The notes beneath the pieces are model-generated. The model saw nothing but the letters and a program-made list of their open reading frames with translations, was not told the DNA's origin and ran no database searches. From Ptiloglossa arizonensis (taxonomy: Eukaryota > Arthropoda > Insecta > Hymenoptera > Colletidae), in the NCBI RefSeq assembly GCF_051014685.1, contig NC_135060.1:868001-932000 (forward strand): a stretch of DNA of 64,000 nt. The letters are read 5' to 3'. The position numbers were made by a program, and so were the translations under genes. Shown here piece by piece: positions 24,791 to 39,100 of this stretch. Position 1 is the stretch's first letter, and every line of letters starts with the position of its first letter.

Positions 24791-27700
24791 CTGCGAGCCT
24801 GGACTGGCAAACTGCAAACGACCCTGCAGCCACGCGAACGTGCATTACGAGCATGGCGCTTTTTTTCACCGGCACGACAAAGGATGTTTTTAGAATATTG
24901 ATATCGAAGTTGTTGAGCCGCCAGAGGCAAGAAGAGGAAGAGATGGGACTTTGAACGCATGTACGTGAGACGCAAAACCCGACAACGCGACCTTTCGTTT
25001 TCATTTCTTTTTTATCTTTTATTCGCGATGGACCAACCCCCATCCATTCTCCATTCCATTTTCATCCACGTGCTGGCTCTTTTCTCCGGGAACAATGCGT
25101 TTCCAAAGAATCGACGCGTTGATCGCGAGATTCAACGATCTTCGTCCTCTTTCGCGTAACATTTATTATTTTTAATCGTTCGGAAAGCCTTTAACGCGCC
25201 AATTGTTACCCTATGATTTTTCGCCCCGTCGGAGATCATTTTTTCGAAATTAAAATTTTGCGAACAATCGTACGGGCAGAAATTGATCTTTCCGCGAATA
25301 CTACCGGATCGATGCGTGGATTTTGAAATTTCAACGTCAACTACGCGCGAATAATATTTTCTCGCCTCAGCGATAGCTTTCCTGTCGAGGTCTGTATCCC
25401 CGTTGCTTAAAACAAATCAATATTTTCAATATTCCTAAATGGAGCTCTTTTGTATCCAGCTTTCGGCTCTTACCGCACCGACCACACTGCGCCACTTCGT
25501 TTCTTCCCCTTCGTTTCTTCGCGACGCTCCTCCATCTTGCCACTGCTTCTTTTCTTTCGAGAATCCCGGGAGCGCCGGTATCAGAAGGGAATGCAAACCG
25601 TGGAAACGCCAAATATGCGCTCCGACGACAAACGATGTTAGTGCCGGGAACTATACCCCTCGTCGAAGAACGCGCGAACCCCTCGAATTCGAACACGTCC
25701 CTGCAATTTCGTAAATGGGGATTGGCAATATATCGGGCAACATGGTGCATCCGCCGATCCGCAGAACGGTTTGCGTCAATGTGGACGTTACCGTACTTGA
25801 TACCTGATAAACCTTTTCGAAAGCATCGAACACCGTTTTCGTACAACTCTGATCGCGCGCGGTGAAACAGGATCGGAACGTTGGAACTAACAACGCGTAG
25901 ACGGGAACAGGACGATTAGAAAAGGACTAAAAAAATTAAATCGTCCGGGTGGCTCGACGATGGAGAATGATAGAGAAAACTGAATCCACCTCTTTCGCGT
26001 TAAAAGTATTTATTCAATTTGTTTTAATTTTGATAAAATTATACGACTGTTGAAAGAAAATAATCTATTTGTCGAATATTCGTAACTGTTACGGATCGCG
26101 AACGACCCAACGGGTTAATAATAAATTAGTCCTGTGCGCAAAGGGTGTCCGACTTGGAAACGACGTCGCGTAACTCGATCTTCGAATTTTTCGCGGTCCG
26201 CTTGAAAATTGGCCGTTAATTTCGCGTCGAATGGCTCGCCTCGACGATCGATGCGATTCCAAGGAACCTCTTTTCATCGGGGCAGGGGGTGCGAGGGACG
26301 GGGAAGAAAATTAAGGGCAATGACAAATTCACGTCATGCAGATAATTGGAATAAATAAAGAAATAATAGAGGAACGTTAAGAGACGGAAAAAGCGAACGG
26401 GACGCTGAGAAGAGAAACTGGAAGGACGGACGGCTACAACCCCTTGACATCGGTAATTAAATGAAAACAAAAAGGAAGTAATCGTACGCTCTCGAGGGGA
26501 CGAGCCAAGGCTGAGAAATGAGAGAATCTGATAGGGAAGCGAGACAATGCCCTCTTGGTCGTGCAAGAATGAAATGTCACCCGCCGGACACAGACCAGCG
26601 ATTCGTTTGGATCGCCGTTCTTCCGGGCCATCTTTATATTCTTGAAGCTCCCTCTCCTCTTTCGCTGTAACGGGGTGATCCCTTCCGTTTCAGTGGACGG
26701 AGAGTGTCTTGGATCCATCCGAGTTCCGGTTCTCGGTGTGTTTGCATTTATTCGCGGGTCTTTCCACGTGAAATCCTCGCCTTTCCGACTACAAAATCTT
26801 TTCCAGAATCGTGAAAACGCGATTGTCGTTACTTCGACAATGGCACCACCTAACGCCGAAATATTGTAAAATGTCTTTGCAATTTCAACGCTGCGATGTC
26901 AACGACAATTTGAAAAATTTAAACGTTCACGCATCATAGTCGAACCACCCTGTCGAAGACTGTCCAAAATTGATAACGATATTTTTCGTTGTACACCGAA
27001 GAAAGCTTAATTTTAAATTTCAAAGAGAATCGGAGAAAACTTATCAGCGGTTCGACAATTTTAAAACGCATTAATCGTTTAGGATTTTCCTACGAATATA
27101 CTCGGTGAGAGTCACACGAGTTCAGCGAGTAGAACTTTCAGGTAAACCTAATATTTGATAGATGTTTGCGGCGTAACGGTAAATTCATAAGCCCAGCGAA
27201 TGTCGCTACTCGTATTTTAAAAACTAGAATTTTCGTTTATAGCACCGTGCCACGGAGGCACCTCATTAGACGGTAATTTTCAAACTTCGTCCGCGTGGTT
27301 TTTCAGATCGATGCGCTTTATGAGTTTCTACCTTGCTCGCGGAATATTCGTACACGTCACTCGGAGAAGCAATTCTGTACACGAGAGTGATCCGTTGAAC
27401 CGCCATTGGCCCGGGTTAGGTTACCTTACTCGAACCGAATCGAATATTTTTAAACAATTGCCCGTGATACCTACCGTTTTATTCGTTAGCACTTTTGTCT
27501 CTCTGATCGTTAACTTTGCGTACGATATACAAGAAGATCGAAGAACGAATTATCGAAGACGAAAAAAGTGAAGCTCGAAAAGAGCTGGTTCTTTCGATCG
27601 GATTCTGGTTGGAACACCTTTAAAAATCTAGAATATAGTAATTCGTTTAACGTAGCTTCGCGCGTTCGAGTTGTCGATAAACGTGCCATTAAACGTGTTC

Positions 27701-30700
27701 GGGCGGCGCGATTCAATTATTCGTCCACGGAAACGATTGGAACGACACGTTCACCGAGGGCGCAAATCGACGTACCACTGCTTCTGACAGTGACGCATCA
27801 CTTTGAAATCGTCTTGGCTACCCCTGCTCTTAATACACGGCAGACGGGCCTCGCCGGCATCGGAAAGCGTTACCAAAGACATCACAGAACGATCCGAGTC
27901 GAGCAATATGCCATCAAATCCCCGTAACCATCAATATCTTTTCGTTCCCGACCGAGAAAATCGCCGAGTCGGATCTCTACCCTTCTGGGCGCGCTGAAAT
28001 GTTTTACATTGCAAAATCAATGCCAGCATCGAGGCCACCCTCTGCCGCGATACATCCCGCTCCCTCGCGAAACGGCTGTTCCTACGATCTCTTCCGGTAA
28101 ATCGCACAATTATTGAAAACGCGTTTCTGATCTTCCCTTCCCCTGTTTGGCAAAACTCGAGAACGCGATGAAACGGTCTTGTATTAATTGCGCGACTTCC
28201 GATGTACGGGGTGTTTCCTTCGACGCGATGCAAAGCCGAACGAATTTTTAATGGAAATTTATGAACATCGAAGGCACGACGAACGACGTTAATACAAATT
28301 TCGAAACTAATTCGTTCTCGTAGCGAAATCAAAGTTACCTCAGGTTTTTCGAGCAGGATCGGATAATTTTCTTTTCTCCTGGTATTGTCAAAAACCGTGA
28401 AATATTACTAACTCGATACTATGTTCGGAGCAGTGGAAATGGAATTAATTTTCATTGCATTCTACTTTTAGAAAGTGTAAATAATTGTCCGAAACGCATG
28501 GATCTCGGATCTCCGACTTTACGATACGATACGTCGGTTATAGGAAAATAATGAAAACGAGAAGCTAACGCACCGGGATAGTCTTTCAACGTTCCTTTCG
28601 TTTCGCGAACCGTGTACAAAGTATGGACGATCGTCTATCGTTAGATTATGGCGTCATTAACGACACCGCGAATTTAAACGCGCCCATCGTGTCTAAACTC
28701 CATTTCCAATTGAAATCGTTCGACCGCGAATCTAAATTCCGGAAATCAGCGCGTTACGAGCCACGCGTCCACGGAAGCCGTTACGTTTGATCGCTACGAT
28801 TCTCGTTACAGCTGCCCGTTACAACGGCGCAATCGCAAATATTCGCTTGTTCGATGAAGCACCGAGAAATTGGCATGTACCGGCTAATACAGTATGCACC
28901 GTCCAATCTCGCAGGTGATTTCCCTCGAATCGGGAGAGGCAATCACCCTTTTTAAATACTCAACGGCCGGGCTCGAGAGGACCAATAAAAACTCACTTCG
29001 CGGATTGGGTAATAAAGCTCCAATCAACGGCTTAATTATTCGATTACGGATCCGCTGGTGGAAAGAAAGGAGACCACTCGACGACTCGGATACCCGGGTA
29101 TCTTCGCCCGTTGGATTACGGAATCGAAGATAATTAGAAATAAATAGCAACGAATCCCTTTTCAGTTTCCTCCTTCGGTCTGGCTACCTTGTTCTTATTG
29201 CTTTAATTGAAACGCGCCGTGGGGCGCCGGTATCTGTGCGTAAGATGCGACGATGATTATCTTTTCTGCCTTTGCGTTTGGTAACGTTTCTCGAAACTTT
29301 TCATTCGAACCCGAAATTAAATTGCGTCGGTAATCGGGAGTTTTGGTATCCGGTTCTGATATTTCGTTTAAAGATTTCTTACATCGAGATTGAAATATCT
29401 CTTTGAAATTCTACGGAAGATTCCATCGTACGATACCGCATATCGTCGATGATCGTTACTCAGTGCGCTGAAACGATTAAAATTTAGTATCGAAAAGATA
29501 CCAGATCTTGGTGCAAGAAAAGAATATTTCTGCGATAAGGGAAAGTATTGAGGAAAATCCAAATGCAATCACGATGGTCGTTTAAACGATATCCTATTTC
29601 GTTTATAATGTCGTAAAATGTACTTCGAAAGTAAATTATACGAAACTTAACATTTTTTATTAAAACTATTTATTCGGTTACAACGAGGGGACGAACAAAG
29701 AAGGGGATGATTCTGCGCAAAGAAGCAACGAATATAGAATAAAATTTGTTCATACGTAATATCGTGAACAATGTCGATTCCTATTTCTAACGCATTCCCT
29801 GGATAAGAATGTTTAAATGATCAACTCGCTCTTAAGGTATCGCGATACGCATACGCTATTAAAAATTGATGAAACGAGACGATAAATTATTATAAATTGC
29901 GTCTGAATCCTCCCATCAGCGTATCGCGGAATGGCTGAATTGTCATTAACGTTCGGATATCGAAATATTTGTGGCCGTCCCCGCGAATTTATAAATGCAT
30001 CGTCTTTCCGATAAACGATCACGGAGGATGAGTTCGGAGAGACGCGATTCGATTCGACAGCATTAATGTAGGTTTTAATGATCGCCGATATCGAGGAGAG
30101 CTTTCGAATATTGTCGCATTGGGAAGACAAATCGCTTCTTGGCGGAGCTTTATTAAATCCGTGTTCGACCAACGCGAGCGCAGATCGTTCGAAACGGGGC
30201 GTTAATACGTTCGACAATTTTTATGCCTGCGCTCCGGAGACATATTGGTGGCTTTAATGCGACATAAAATTCCACGGCCCTGTCGGGGTACCGGCAATAT
30301 ATATCGGCGCCACCTATATTGAAATACATATTTCATGCAGCCGCGATCATCGCCGCGTTTACCTTTTTACGCCAACCCCATCCGAGCTTCCTTCGGATAT
30401 TCGAATCACTGAATCACTCGGCACGTTCGCGCAGTTAAGGGAGGAAGGGGTGCATTAAAAGTCATAATAAATTCATGCGTCACAACATAGGTGTCATTAT
30501 TCGGTTTAGCATGAATTTTTCATTCGTAACGCTTCGTTCGTTTCCAGTTTCTTCCTCCGATCTAGTAACGCTAGAACCACCGATAGATTTCGGTACGTCG
30601 AGGTGTCCCGTGTACGTGTCTCGGAAAAATCGACGATCGAAGAAAAAGAGGATGGAAAAGCTCGCGTCTTTTGAAAATATGCCATGGAATTTAAAGTAAA

Positions 30701-33700
30701 GACGTTGTTTTTGTATTTTTCTTCGTTTTCGTTCTCTTCCGTTGCAGTTCTTCTTCCTTTTCTTCTCGTTGCTTCGTAATTATTTAGTTTTCAACCGTGC
30801 TTAAAGGGTCTCGTAATATTGTTGTTATTTTAAGATTCTTATTTTTCGCTCCAGGAGAGCGCCGCCTACATCGACCGAAACGTCGAACAAAACTATTTAG
30901 AATAAATTGCGTTCCTTGTTTCAGAAAAATAAGTTTACCAAGGGTCGAAATAATATTTTCTTTCATTTATTCGGAGTACAAGATAGATAAATAAAATATA
31001 AGTATTTTCGAAGAATCGTTTGAAATTCGTCGTTTGCTTCTTGCTAAAAACTTACGCGAACTCGTCGCACGATGTCCAATAGGAGGTAAGTGAAATCGAT
31101 AATAACGAAACCTTCTTGTCGATTGTTTCGAACGTCGCAAACTGAAACGTCCCGAAGAAACTGCAACTACGATTATCCACTAGGGTAACGGCGTCCATCG
31201 AACTATTCGAACTTCCGAGGAGCACTTCGGTTCTCGGAATATGACTTCAAAGTACAAATTCTGAATGGCGGACAGAGGCAAGCCGCAGTGGGAGGGACAG
31301 CATTCTTCTTCGAGACGGCGTTTCTCGCAAAACTTTATTAGATGTTTTCTTCAATGGGATAGAAATGCAAATAACAGTTGTCAAGTAACTTCCTCTCGGT
31401 GAGTCGAAGAAATAGACGGTCTGGTCGGAGAGGAAAGATGGAAAGAGATCGATGGAGAATAGAAGGTAGGAAGACGCTGTCGGAGTATCAATATTGAACC
31501 GTGGTAAAAGTCCAACTCTCTCCTTTCCCTCCTTCCCTTGTCCGTCGATCTTCGTTCCCTCGTCAGTGAACATTGTAGAATATTGCATTTCAAGATTTTC
31601 ACCGGGGCTACAGTCTGACGCGTTAACTCCTTGGCAGACAAGGGGACAGGACACGGTTCGAGAGTGGCCATCTTTGATGCTCGACGAGAAAGTATTAATG
31701 GTTGTTCAACGCTAACCGTACCGACACTTTATGCATGTATATTCTTAACGTAGCCGATCGAAATACATCGAAACGTGTATTCTCAAAGTATGTAAAAATT
31801 TTGAAGAATTCTTAAAAGTGTTTGTTCTCCGTGCACGTGTTGCACGAAGTGGAAATAACCAATTAAAATCGCCGCGTTCGCGCGCGCGAGATCGTACACA
31901 AACGACCGGATTAATTAAGCCGGATGACAGCTGTACAGTGTGAAATTATTAGTACAACCTACTTCGTCGCTAGATACCCTGGATCAAATGACAATTCGCC
32001 GATACAATTGGTGATGTAGCGATCACAGCTATTTCTGACTCTGATTCACGTTCATAAATGGATGAATCGTGGCACGACCAAAATGCTGCCGATACGCGAT
32101 CGGGACATCGCATCGGTTCGAAAAGCTCACGTGTCACCGTGAGTCACGTGTGATCGTTAACATCGAAAGCAATGTTCAATTGGCTCGTCGATTAACAACA
32201 TTGTTGCAATTACGCAATTATACAAGTGACCTTCAGCATTGTGCAAGAATTATCGTTATTCGTACTTAGGTGAGAAGAATTCGAACACGTTCGCGTTTAC
32301 AATGCCAATGATCGTTTGTTTGTATTCTTTTCTTGAAACGCGCAAAGTTCAATTTAATATCGAAAACTCATTTGCAAGTGGAAGGTAAAAAGTCTAAAGC
32401 ACAAATAGAGCCAGTTCTCCTCGAAAATAACGGTCACGGACGGCAAAACAATGTTTGAAATTCCTTGGAAAAACGATAGAATATTTTCAGGGATTGTGCT
32501 TCACCAATTCTCTACCGCCAAAGTTCTTTATTAGATTTATATTTTAATTCCCCTCGGTGTCTTCGTTCGATGCGCGCCACGTAAGTGAAAAAGGGAAAAC
32601 GGAGGAAGAAAAGAGACGAGGACTATACTCGATTTGTTTCCATATTTTTGCAATCTACGTTCGGTCCGTTCTTCTCGAGTTTCTCGTGAATTTTATAATT
32701 AATTATCTTAATGCATTCAATTCGTGTTACCTCCCTCTTCCTCGAGCACCCTGTGTAAATGCCCACCGCAAGGTGCTGGAACGTTTTCTCGATTTTTTTA
32801 CCGAACGGTAATACGCGATTTTCGCTTCCGCGAACCCAATGTTGATTATATCAAGGGAACACGCTGTCTTCTACGCGCGAGCAGCTTTCGCATAATGAGT
32901 GTTCCGTCCGGAATTTAAAGCTGTAAATTGAAATTTAACGTTCCTCTTGTATTTTCGTTCGATATATTTACCTCGAATGCATATTTTTAAGGAGGACAAA
33001 ATTCAAAATTACTTTCGTAAATAATTGATGGCAAAACGAAACGAGGAAATTCCAAAGTCGAATTGTACGATACCGTAGATAAGTAGTTTGGAAAAAAAAA
33101 CAAATAAATTCGACGATATCCTTAAACGTTCCCTTGCTGCTTGGAGTTACGTTATTCGCTGCTTATTCGTGTCTATTCTTCGCGTTCACGCCATAATATC
33201 CGTGCCAATAATACACGGACTAAAAATACATACGATGCTTTACGATCGGTCGCGCGTCCTCGATCATTGGAGTCCATTCGACGATGACGTAACGCGTCGT
33301 GATCGTTCGCGAGTCGATCACGAAGAGCATGAATCGTTGGCGCGTGCCACAATTGACACCGAGACCGTACGAGAATACCCTAGACGATCATCTCGGGTCA
33401 ATTGAAGGCGATGACTAATCGTCGTAAGTCACTGACACTCCGTACGACTAAACGATTCACCTACGCTTCGACCGGCAACACCATCAACCACTTCGATTTC
33501 CCGCAACATTTATTACACGCTGTACGTACACCACTGTTCGTAACTACGCGACCACCCGGCACAATCGGACGGAAGGGTTCGTTTCTTTGCCGCGATGTAA
33601 ATATTTTTACTTCCACTTTAATGTAAATGTTTTCGAGTTGATCGATTCATCACTATCGGTGAAAATCTTACCGATCGATAGACGAAAATTGTTAGATACT

Positions 33701-34095
33701 TTGTTCGTCTATGTATTCACCACGCTGGCAATGATAACGTTAACGATTCGAGTAACAAAGAAACATTTCTAATGCGGAAGAAGTGGTTAAGTACGATAGT
33801 GTATCGGCACGATAACGCTAATCTTAACCGATTTCATTGGGGATGAGTATTTCTCGATCCGAAGTAATCCGGGGAAAGTAATATTTCGATAGTTTCTCCG
33901 GGCATAATCGATCTCATCGCGGACAAACGTTCTTCCACCGAAATCTCATCCACGTGAATCGTCGCGATACGGAAAAGGAATAAACGCAGAGAATGGGATA
34001 TATCGGTAGTTTCTCATTATCGGCGCGTAATCCGCGACGCAGTGATAAAATATTGATTATGGTTTCGTTCGCAAACATGCAGTCTGCGAGAGAAA
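24791..34095. other. Non-coding; no supported gene or repeat
   Basis: Open frames reach 159 codons (minus strand, about 25.4-25.85 kb) but overlap other frames and show no domain, signal peptide or splice-consistent structure I could trust. No clear tandem or inverted repeats were noticed apart from a tendency to AT-rich simple stretches. Confidence 0.45.
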
Positions 34096-34350
34096 GGTGA
34101 AGCTGGTGGGCTCGGTGGGCTGGGTGGAGGTGGGCTGGCGAACGAGGAGGGTGGGTATGGGGTGCGGTGCCTTTGTAGGAAGTTTGAAAACTCGACGAGT
34201 GGATTAATATCGCGGAGTTCTCGTTACTCGTTGTTGATTTTGTCTGTTTCCACCCAACCACCCCAGCGAGACCCCTCAAACCCACCCCACGTCGCCACCC
34301 GTTTCTCTCTTGCAGCCAGAACCACCCGTCCACCCATTCCAGGCCGCCAT
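34096..34350. repeat. G-rich block followed by C-rich block
   Basis: 34096-34169 is built from GGTGGGCT-like G-runs. 34250-34350 is built from CCACCC-like C-runs. The two could pair imperfectly across an 80-base spacer, or each could form a G4 or i-motif. A GGTTCGATCC B-box-like word at 34532 lies nearby without any tRNA fold. Confidence 0.6.
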
Positions 34351-35868
34351 CCTCGCGAGGAGCTCAAATGTCTCTAATGAACCGGCTTGTGTGCTTATAT
34401 CCGAGTCTCCTCCAACCGCTTTATACTGCCGTTCGTTCGCAGGATACACGGCAAGTAAATAATGCGGTGTAAATAAAAACACCGGCTGAAGTCTGAGGCC
34501 ACAGGCGGCCACCCTTTTGCTCGAGAATCGTGGTTCGATCCTGGGATATACGCGGATTCTCATTTAGATTCGTTCTCGTCTAAATCTCGAGATAGAGCTT
34601 TCAAAATCGTTTTAAAGTGTTCTAATAACGCGCGATGAGAACCGAGTGCGGATCGATTACGAACGCAACGATCGTCGCGTTTTATTGCTTCTTCAGAATG
34701 GACGAAATGCAGGGATAATCGAGGCCGAGATACAATGCGTAATTTGAGAAACTTGATGCTTTCTGGTCCTCTTGAGGTGTAACAAGCGCTGCGTAAAGAA
34801 TTTAACATTTCGGGACTATAGAGTATTTGCCGCAATCGAAGAAGACCGCAAATTTTTAAGCGGATACCACCTTGCGATTTTTACTCGTTACGTGGACAAA
34901 CGTAACCTCGACGATTGCGCGAGAACTTTCATTGTTGCATCGTGTTGACAAGTAAAAGGGATGACCAGTTAGTTGCGAATCGAGTTGGATGTGGAAGTAA
35001 CAGGTAGCAGTGACCGTGGATAGGGGAGATATAACGTATAAGTGGGGCTCCTTATTGGATCGGTTACCTCGATCGTTACACGAATCTCGATACTCGACAA
35101 ATGTTCGCTCTAGCGATTATTTTCTTTATAATTTTAGAAAAATTAGACCAAATTGGGCAACGTTCGAAACTCGCCTCTCGAACGCAAAAAGTTGAACCAC
35201 AAACGATTTCGATCGGGTGAAACGTCGCGTAGATCGATACTCGCCAGGTTGCATCGAACGCAAAGAGTAAAGTCAACGCGTTTAGAGTTTTCGTCGCAAT
35301 GTGTTTCCCGGGATCGGGGATAACGAGAAACCGATAAGAAGATTAATTAAACCAAACGAAACGAGATTCCCGAAAGCGCGTGACACGGAACGGATATAGG
35401 TATCCCGGTTGCTCGAAGGTAGGCGTATACGTTCCATTGGAGGCGTCGCGGCGTCTCTTCTACGTTCGATACCCCCGTTGCATGTACATACGTACACATC
35501 CAGTACGCTCGACGAGGCGTCTGCCGACGGTATTACGTATTAAAAGTTGCAGCCGATGTGAACTTTTCACAAAGGAAAAAGTATTCGGCGTCGCTCGTAT
35601 CTTCTATATTAAAATCTAATATGCGAGCAGGTAGACGTAATATCTATTATAGAGTAATATTGCCCCTCGGAAACCTTTCGCGAGTGCTTTGTCATATTTA
35701 CCGTTCATATTCGAAGGTTTGACACTGTATTAAAGAGAACAACGCTCGTCTCCCGCTCGAGTTTGACAAGCCTAGCGGACAGACTAGAATTTTTCGACGC
35801 GGCACGAGTAGCGACGAAGATCAAGACCGAGAACATCCTGGAGATAGCATCGAAAATAATACCGTTCG
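34351..35868. other. Non-coding; no supported gene
   Basis: Overlapping short frames only. I see no repeat, domain or RNA gene between the G/C-rich block and hairpin copy 2. Confidence 0.45.
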
Positions 35869-35996
35869 TCCACGAGAAGAAGGTCGACGAGCGTTTACAC
35901 TCCCACTCTGGTTCAGAGTCTATTGGCCGCTGTCGATCTTCTTCGACGTTCCAGAGTGGGGATATGAACACTCGTCGGTCTTCTTTTCGCAGCCGG
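35869..35996. repeat. Long hairpin, copy 2 of a two-copy family
   Basis: The left arm 35873-35912 pairs with 35951-35992 over almost its whole length, including a perfect CCCACTCTGG/CCAGAGTGGG segment. It shares CGTCCACGAGAAGAAGG, the GTTTACA(C/T) block, a loop word TATTGG(C)CG and the end CTTCTTTTCGCAGCCG with the hairpin at 869-1048, in the same orientation. The intervening arm sequence differs between copies while pairing is kept within each. Confidence 0.75.
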
Positions 35997-36070
35997 ACAG
36001 TACACGTACCGTGAAAACATCTCCGGAGAACGAGAAATATCAAGAACGTTTTACACGCGGTAGCGTTAGA

Positions 36071-36100
36071 AAGCTCGTGGAAGCTCGTGGAAGCTCGTAG
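36071..36100. repeat. Decamer AAGCTCGTGG x3
   Basis: Three tandem units, the last with one change (AAGCTCGTAG). It lies 75 bases beyond hairpin copy 2. Simple duplication. Confidence 0.9.
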
Positions 36101-39100
36101 AGTCCTCGAACGTGTTTTACGCCCGCTGCGTTCTCCCAATTTAGAAATTCAGCTTCGTAGATTTTCGGGGGCACGTGGTTCTGAAAATTCTGGCGCAATT
36201 ACGCGCGCCGCCTGCATCGAGAATGCTTACAGTCGGCGAGGATAAAAATTACGAACGACGCGTCGTTTCGCGCTGAAGTAAAGACTGTCGTAAAGCGGGA
36301 ACAGGAAGTGCACCGAGCAGAACCCCGCGCCGAACGATAAAAATTTATATCGGGGGTATTCGCCTCGGTCGGATAGTGAATTCAAACGGGCGTGTAATTG
36401 GCAGTATCGTAAAAAAAGACTCGGGATCGAGATCGGGACGGGGGCGGACGGGGGGGGGGGCGGCAGGTCCGAAAAGACGAAGAAAAATACAAAGAGCAGA
36501 CGAAGAAGGGAGGAAGATGGGAAAAACTCGAGGGGTTCGCCTGTCTCCGTAATTTTTTATCCTAAAAATGCTCCGTCTCTTCGAACAACGATATTGTTAA
36601 TATGCAAAGAAGCTTCGGAAAAATAGGGTGGCGAGAAATAAGGAGATAACCGAGGGAACCGACGACGATGCGCCTCGAAATTAACGCGCCTCGTTTTTCG
36701 AAAGATTATCGTGTTAGTGGAACGTTAGGAACCTGCTTGCGATTCTTCGATCGCCGAGTAGACTCTTTACCATCGTTCTTGGCAGGTCCGTGTTACGATT
36801 CTTGAGAAAATGGCTGCACGGTAAAATTTTAAAGAACAAGTCCCGACGAGGGACGCACTCCGCGTAGATAACCACCATAAATTATGTTGTAATTATTGTA
36901 TACTTATTGTATACGGAAGAGTCGTCCTTATTGGGAGAAATAGTTTCACTTTTGAACCAGCTTCGGTACACGCGCGATAAAAACGAACTGTGTATACATT
37001 GTCCCTTGCAAAAGTCAAAACTGGATCAATTAGACGAGAAGCATCTGCCGCTCGTATAACAAGTTGCCAGGATAATTGTGATAGGAGAGCGATCGACGGA
37101 GGTTAAAAGTTAAAACCACGATCGGGGATAAAAGACCGAGAGTCTCGCAAGTTGTCGGTCGAGGTTTATCGCGACAGGGCGGAGATCTCGCACACCGTCT
37201 AAGCTCGTTTAATCAGTAACGGACGAAACAATGTTCCGTCGACAGAGAGCACGAAATAGTAGTTTAACAAATTGTTTTGATAAGTTGCAGAGACAATACG
37301 TCGTTAAGGTGCCGAGGATTTCTCTCGGAGGAGGATGAGAAAGTAGACGACGGTCGTGGATGGAGAAAGATGACTCGCACCCTCGAAAGGTGATGGTAGA
37401 ACGAGGACGAGGGGTAGAAGAGAGGGGGATGCTAGCGGGGAAGACGACGAGGAGGACTCTCCAAGTTTAGATTAAACTCACCGCGGATAAATATTCGTAA
37501 TGGAACGCCAGGGTGCCATAAATTAGCATGCTGCCCTCTCCTGTCCTTTCCCGATTCGACAATCTGTACAGCGGGGCCCGTTACCGTCTACCATAAACTT
37601 CGTCTTTTCTTCGTCACCGTGCTGTCCGTCGATAGAGAGCTACCTGCGACAAAAGTTCCCCGACGCTCGTTCGCGAAACTTCCCTTCGAGGTGATAAGGA
37701 TGTTTTTTCAAGATATTACGATCGTCGAGCAATCGATGGCTGTGATTTATCGTTCACGATTATCTTCGTTGTCGGAAACTGAGAATATTGCCATCGATCG
37801 ATTTTTAGCTAGAAAAGAATACGAGTTTCTGATTTAAAAAAATATTACACGCGACAGGATATACAGGATGAAGAAAAGGTTCAATGTAAGTCCTACGATC
37901 GATCCTTTCGTTCTAATAACTTTCTTCTTATTTACGAATATTCGATATAAGCAGGAATTGATTCGTTAAAAGTACATTGGTTCGACACGAGATCCCTAAT
38001 ATCGACAAAAATTATCCGATCGATCTAACAAATCTTTTTCATCGCTGTGAATGTTGGATGTGTCTTTTTTCTATTTGAAATGCATGTTTCATCGTTGCTC
38101 TTGTAATTTTGAGCGAACACACGGGCCCGGCACGTGCTCGGCTCAATTACGATACGGCAATAGGACCCCGGGATTCGGAATCTACGTCACAGATCGTACG
38201 GAAGACACTTTTGGTCGCAACGTGAACGGAGAGGGAGTAAATCGCTATTAATCCACACCAGAATTGAGTATTATTAGGGGATACATCCAGGATTTGCGGC
38301 GGGGCCGAGTTAAAATCTCTTTCTGCCGTATCTCAGGAATATCTGGTAATCGTTACTTTACGTACTGGCGAGAAAACTCTTTCCCTCTCTATACCTCTCT
38401 ATCTGCGAGATTAGGCCAGACGCGGATTTACTTTATTTTATTGGCCAGACCATCCCCACGATCTGGCCCGAAAGGGACTTAATTGGTGTTGCGGGATCGC
38501 TTTGATACCACAGACGCTTCCAGAAGCGGCTACCCGTCGAATTCCTATTCCAGATGTCCAATCTGGGATGATTCCTGCCTGACCACGTGTGTTCGACCAA
38601 TTGTAGATAATATTCATCTTTAATTGGCGCGTTTGTAATTCCTATTTCCGTTTATCCGCGAGCGTCGCTTCTCGGTAATTGGTACGATGAAATCTATCGA
38701 ATTTTCTACGTTCCTGAACCCTACGGACGTTCGTTCCTCCGATACGGTTTCGTATACGCGTCTATCGAGGGAAGCCATTAAGATCAATGGAAACGAGGAA
38801 TAAGAAAAAAGCATCGTTCGCGAAGATATTTTAAATCCCAGAGGTGTCTCTTTCGATCTCAATACATCTTGGCGCGTCTGCGATATAATAGAGAAAAAAA
38901 GGCTCCTCGATGTTCACGGGGCTGCTTTCTGGATTGAAGTGGATTAATTGATTGAACACTCACGGGGGTTGGAGCGAAACCACCCTCCTCCCTCTCTCCC
39001 CCATTCAATTACTTGTGATCTTTGCCGCCAACCCTTCGGTACTCGGAAACCTCCGGATATATCTCGCCACTGTGAAAATTGGTCCCCCTATCTCTACCAC

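Noticed and set aside
24613..24954. 113-codon frame across the end of the tandem array
   Set aside because: It runs through repeat units and is not preserved in the other units, so it is a by-product of the array.
34531..34546. tRNA B-box-like GGTTCGATCC
   Set aside because: No A-box, acceptor stem or cloverleaf can be built from the surrounding bases.
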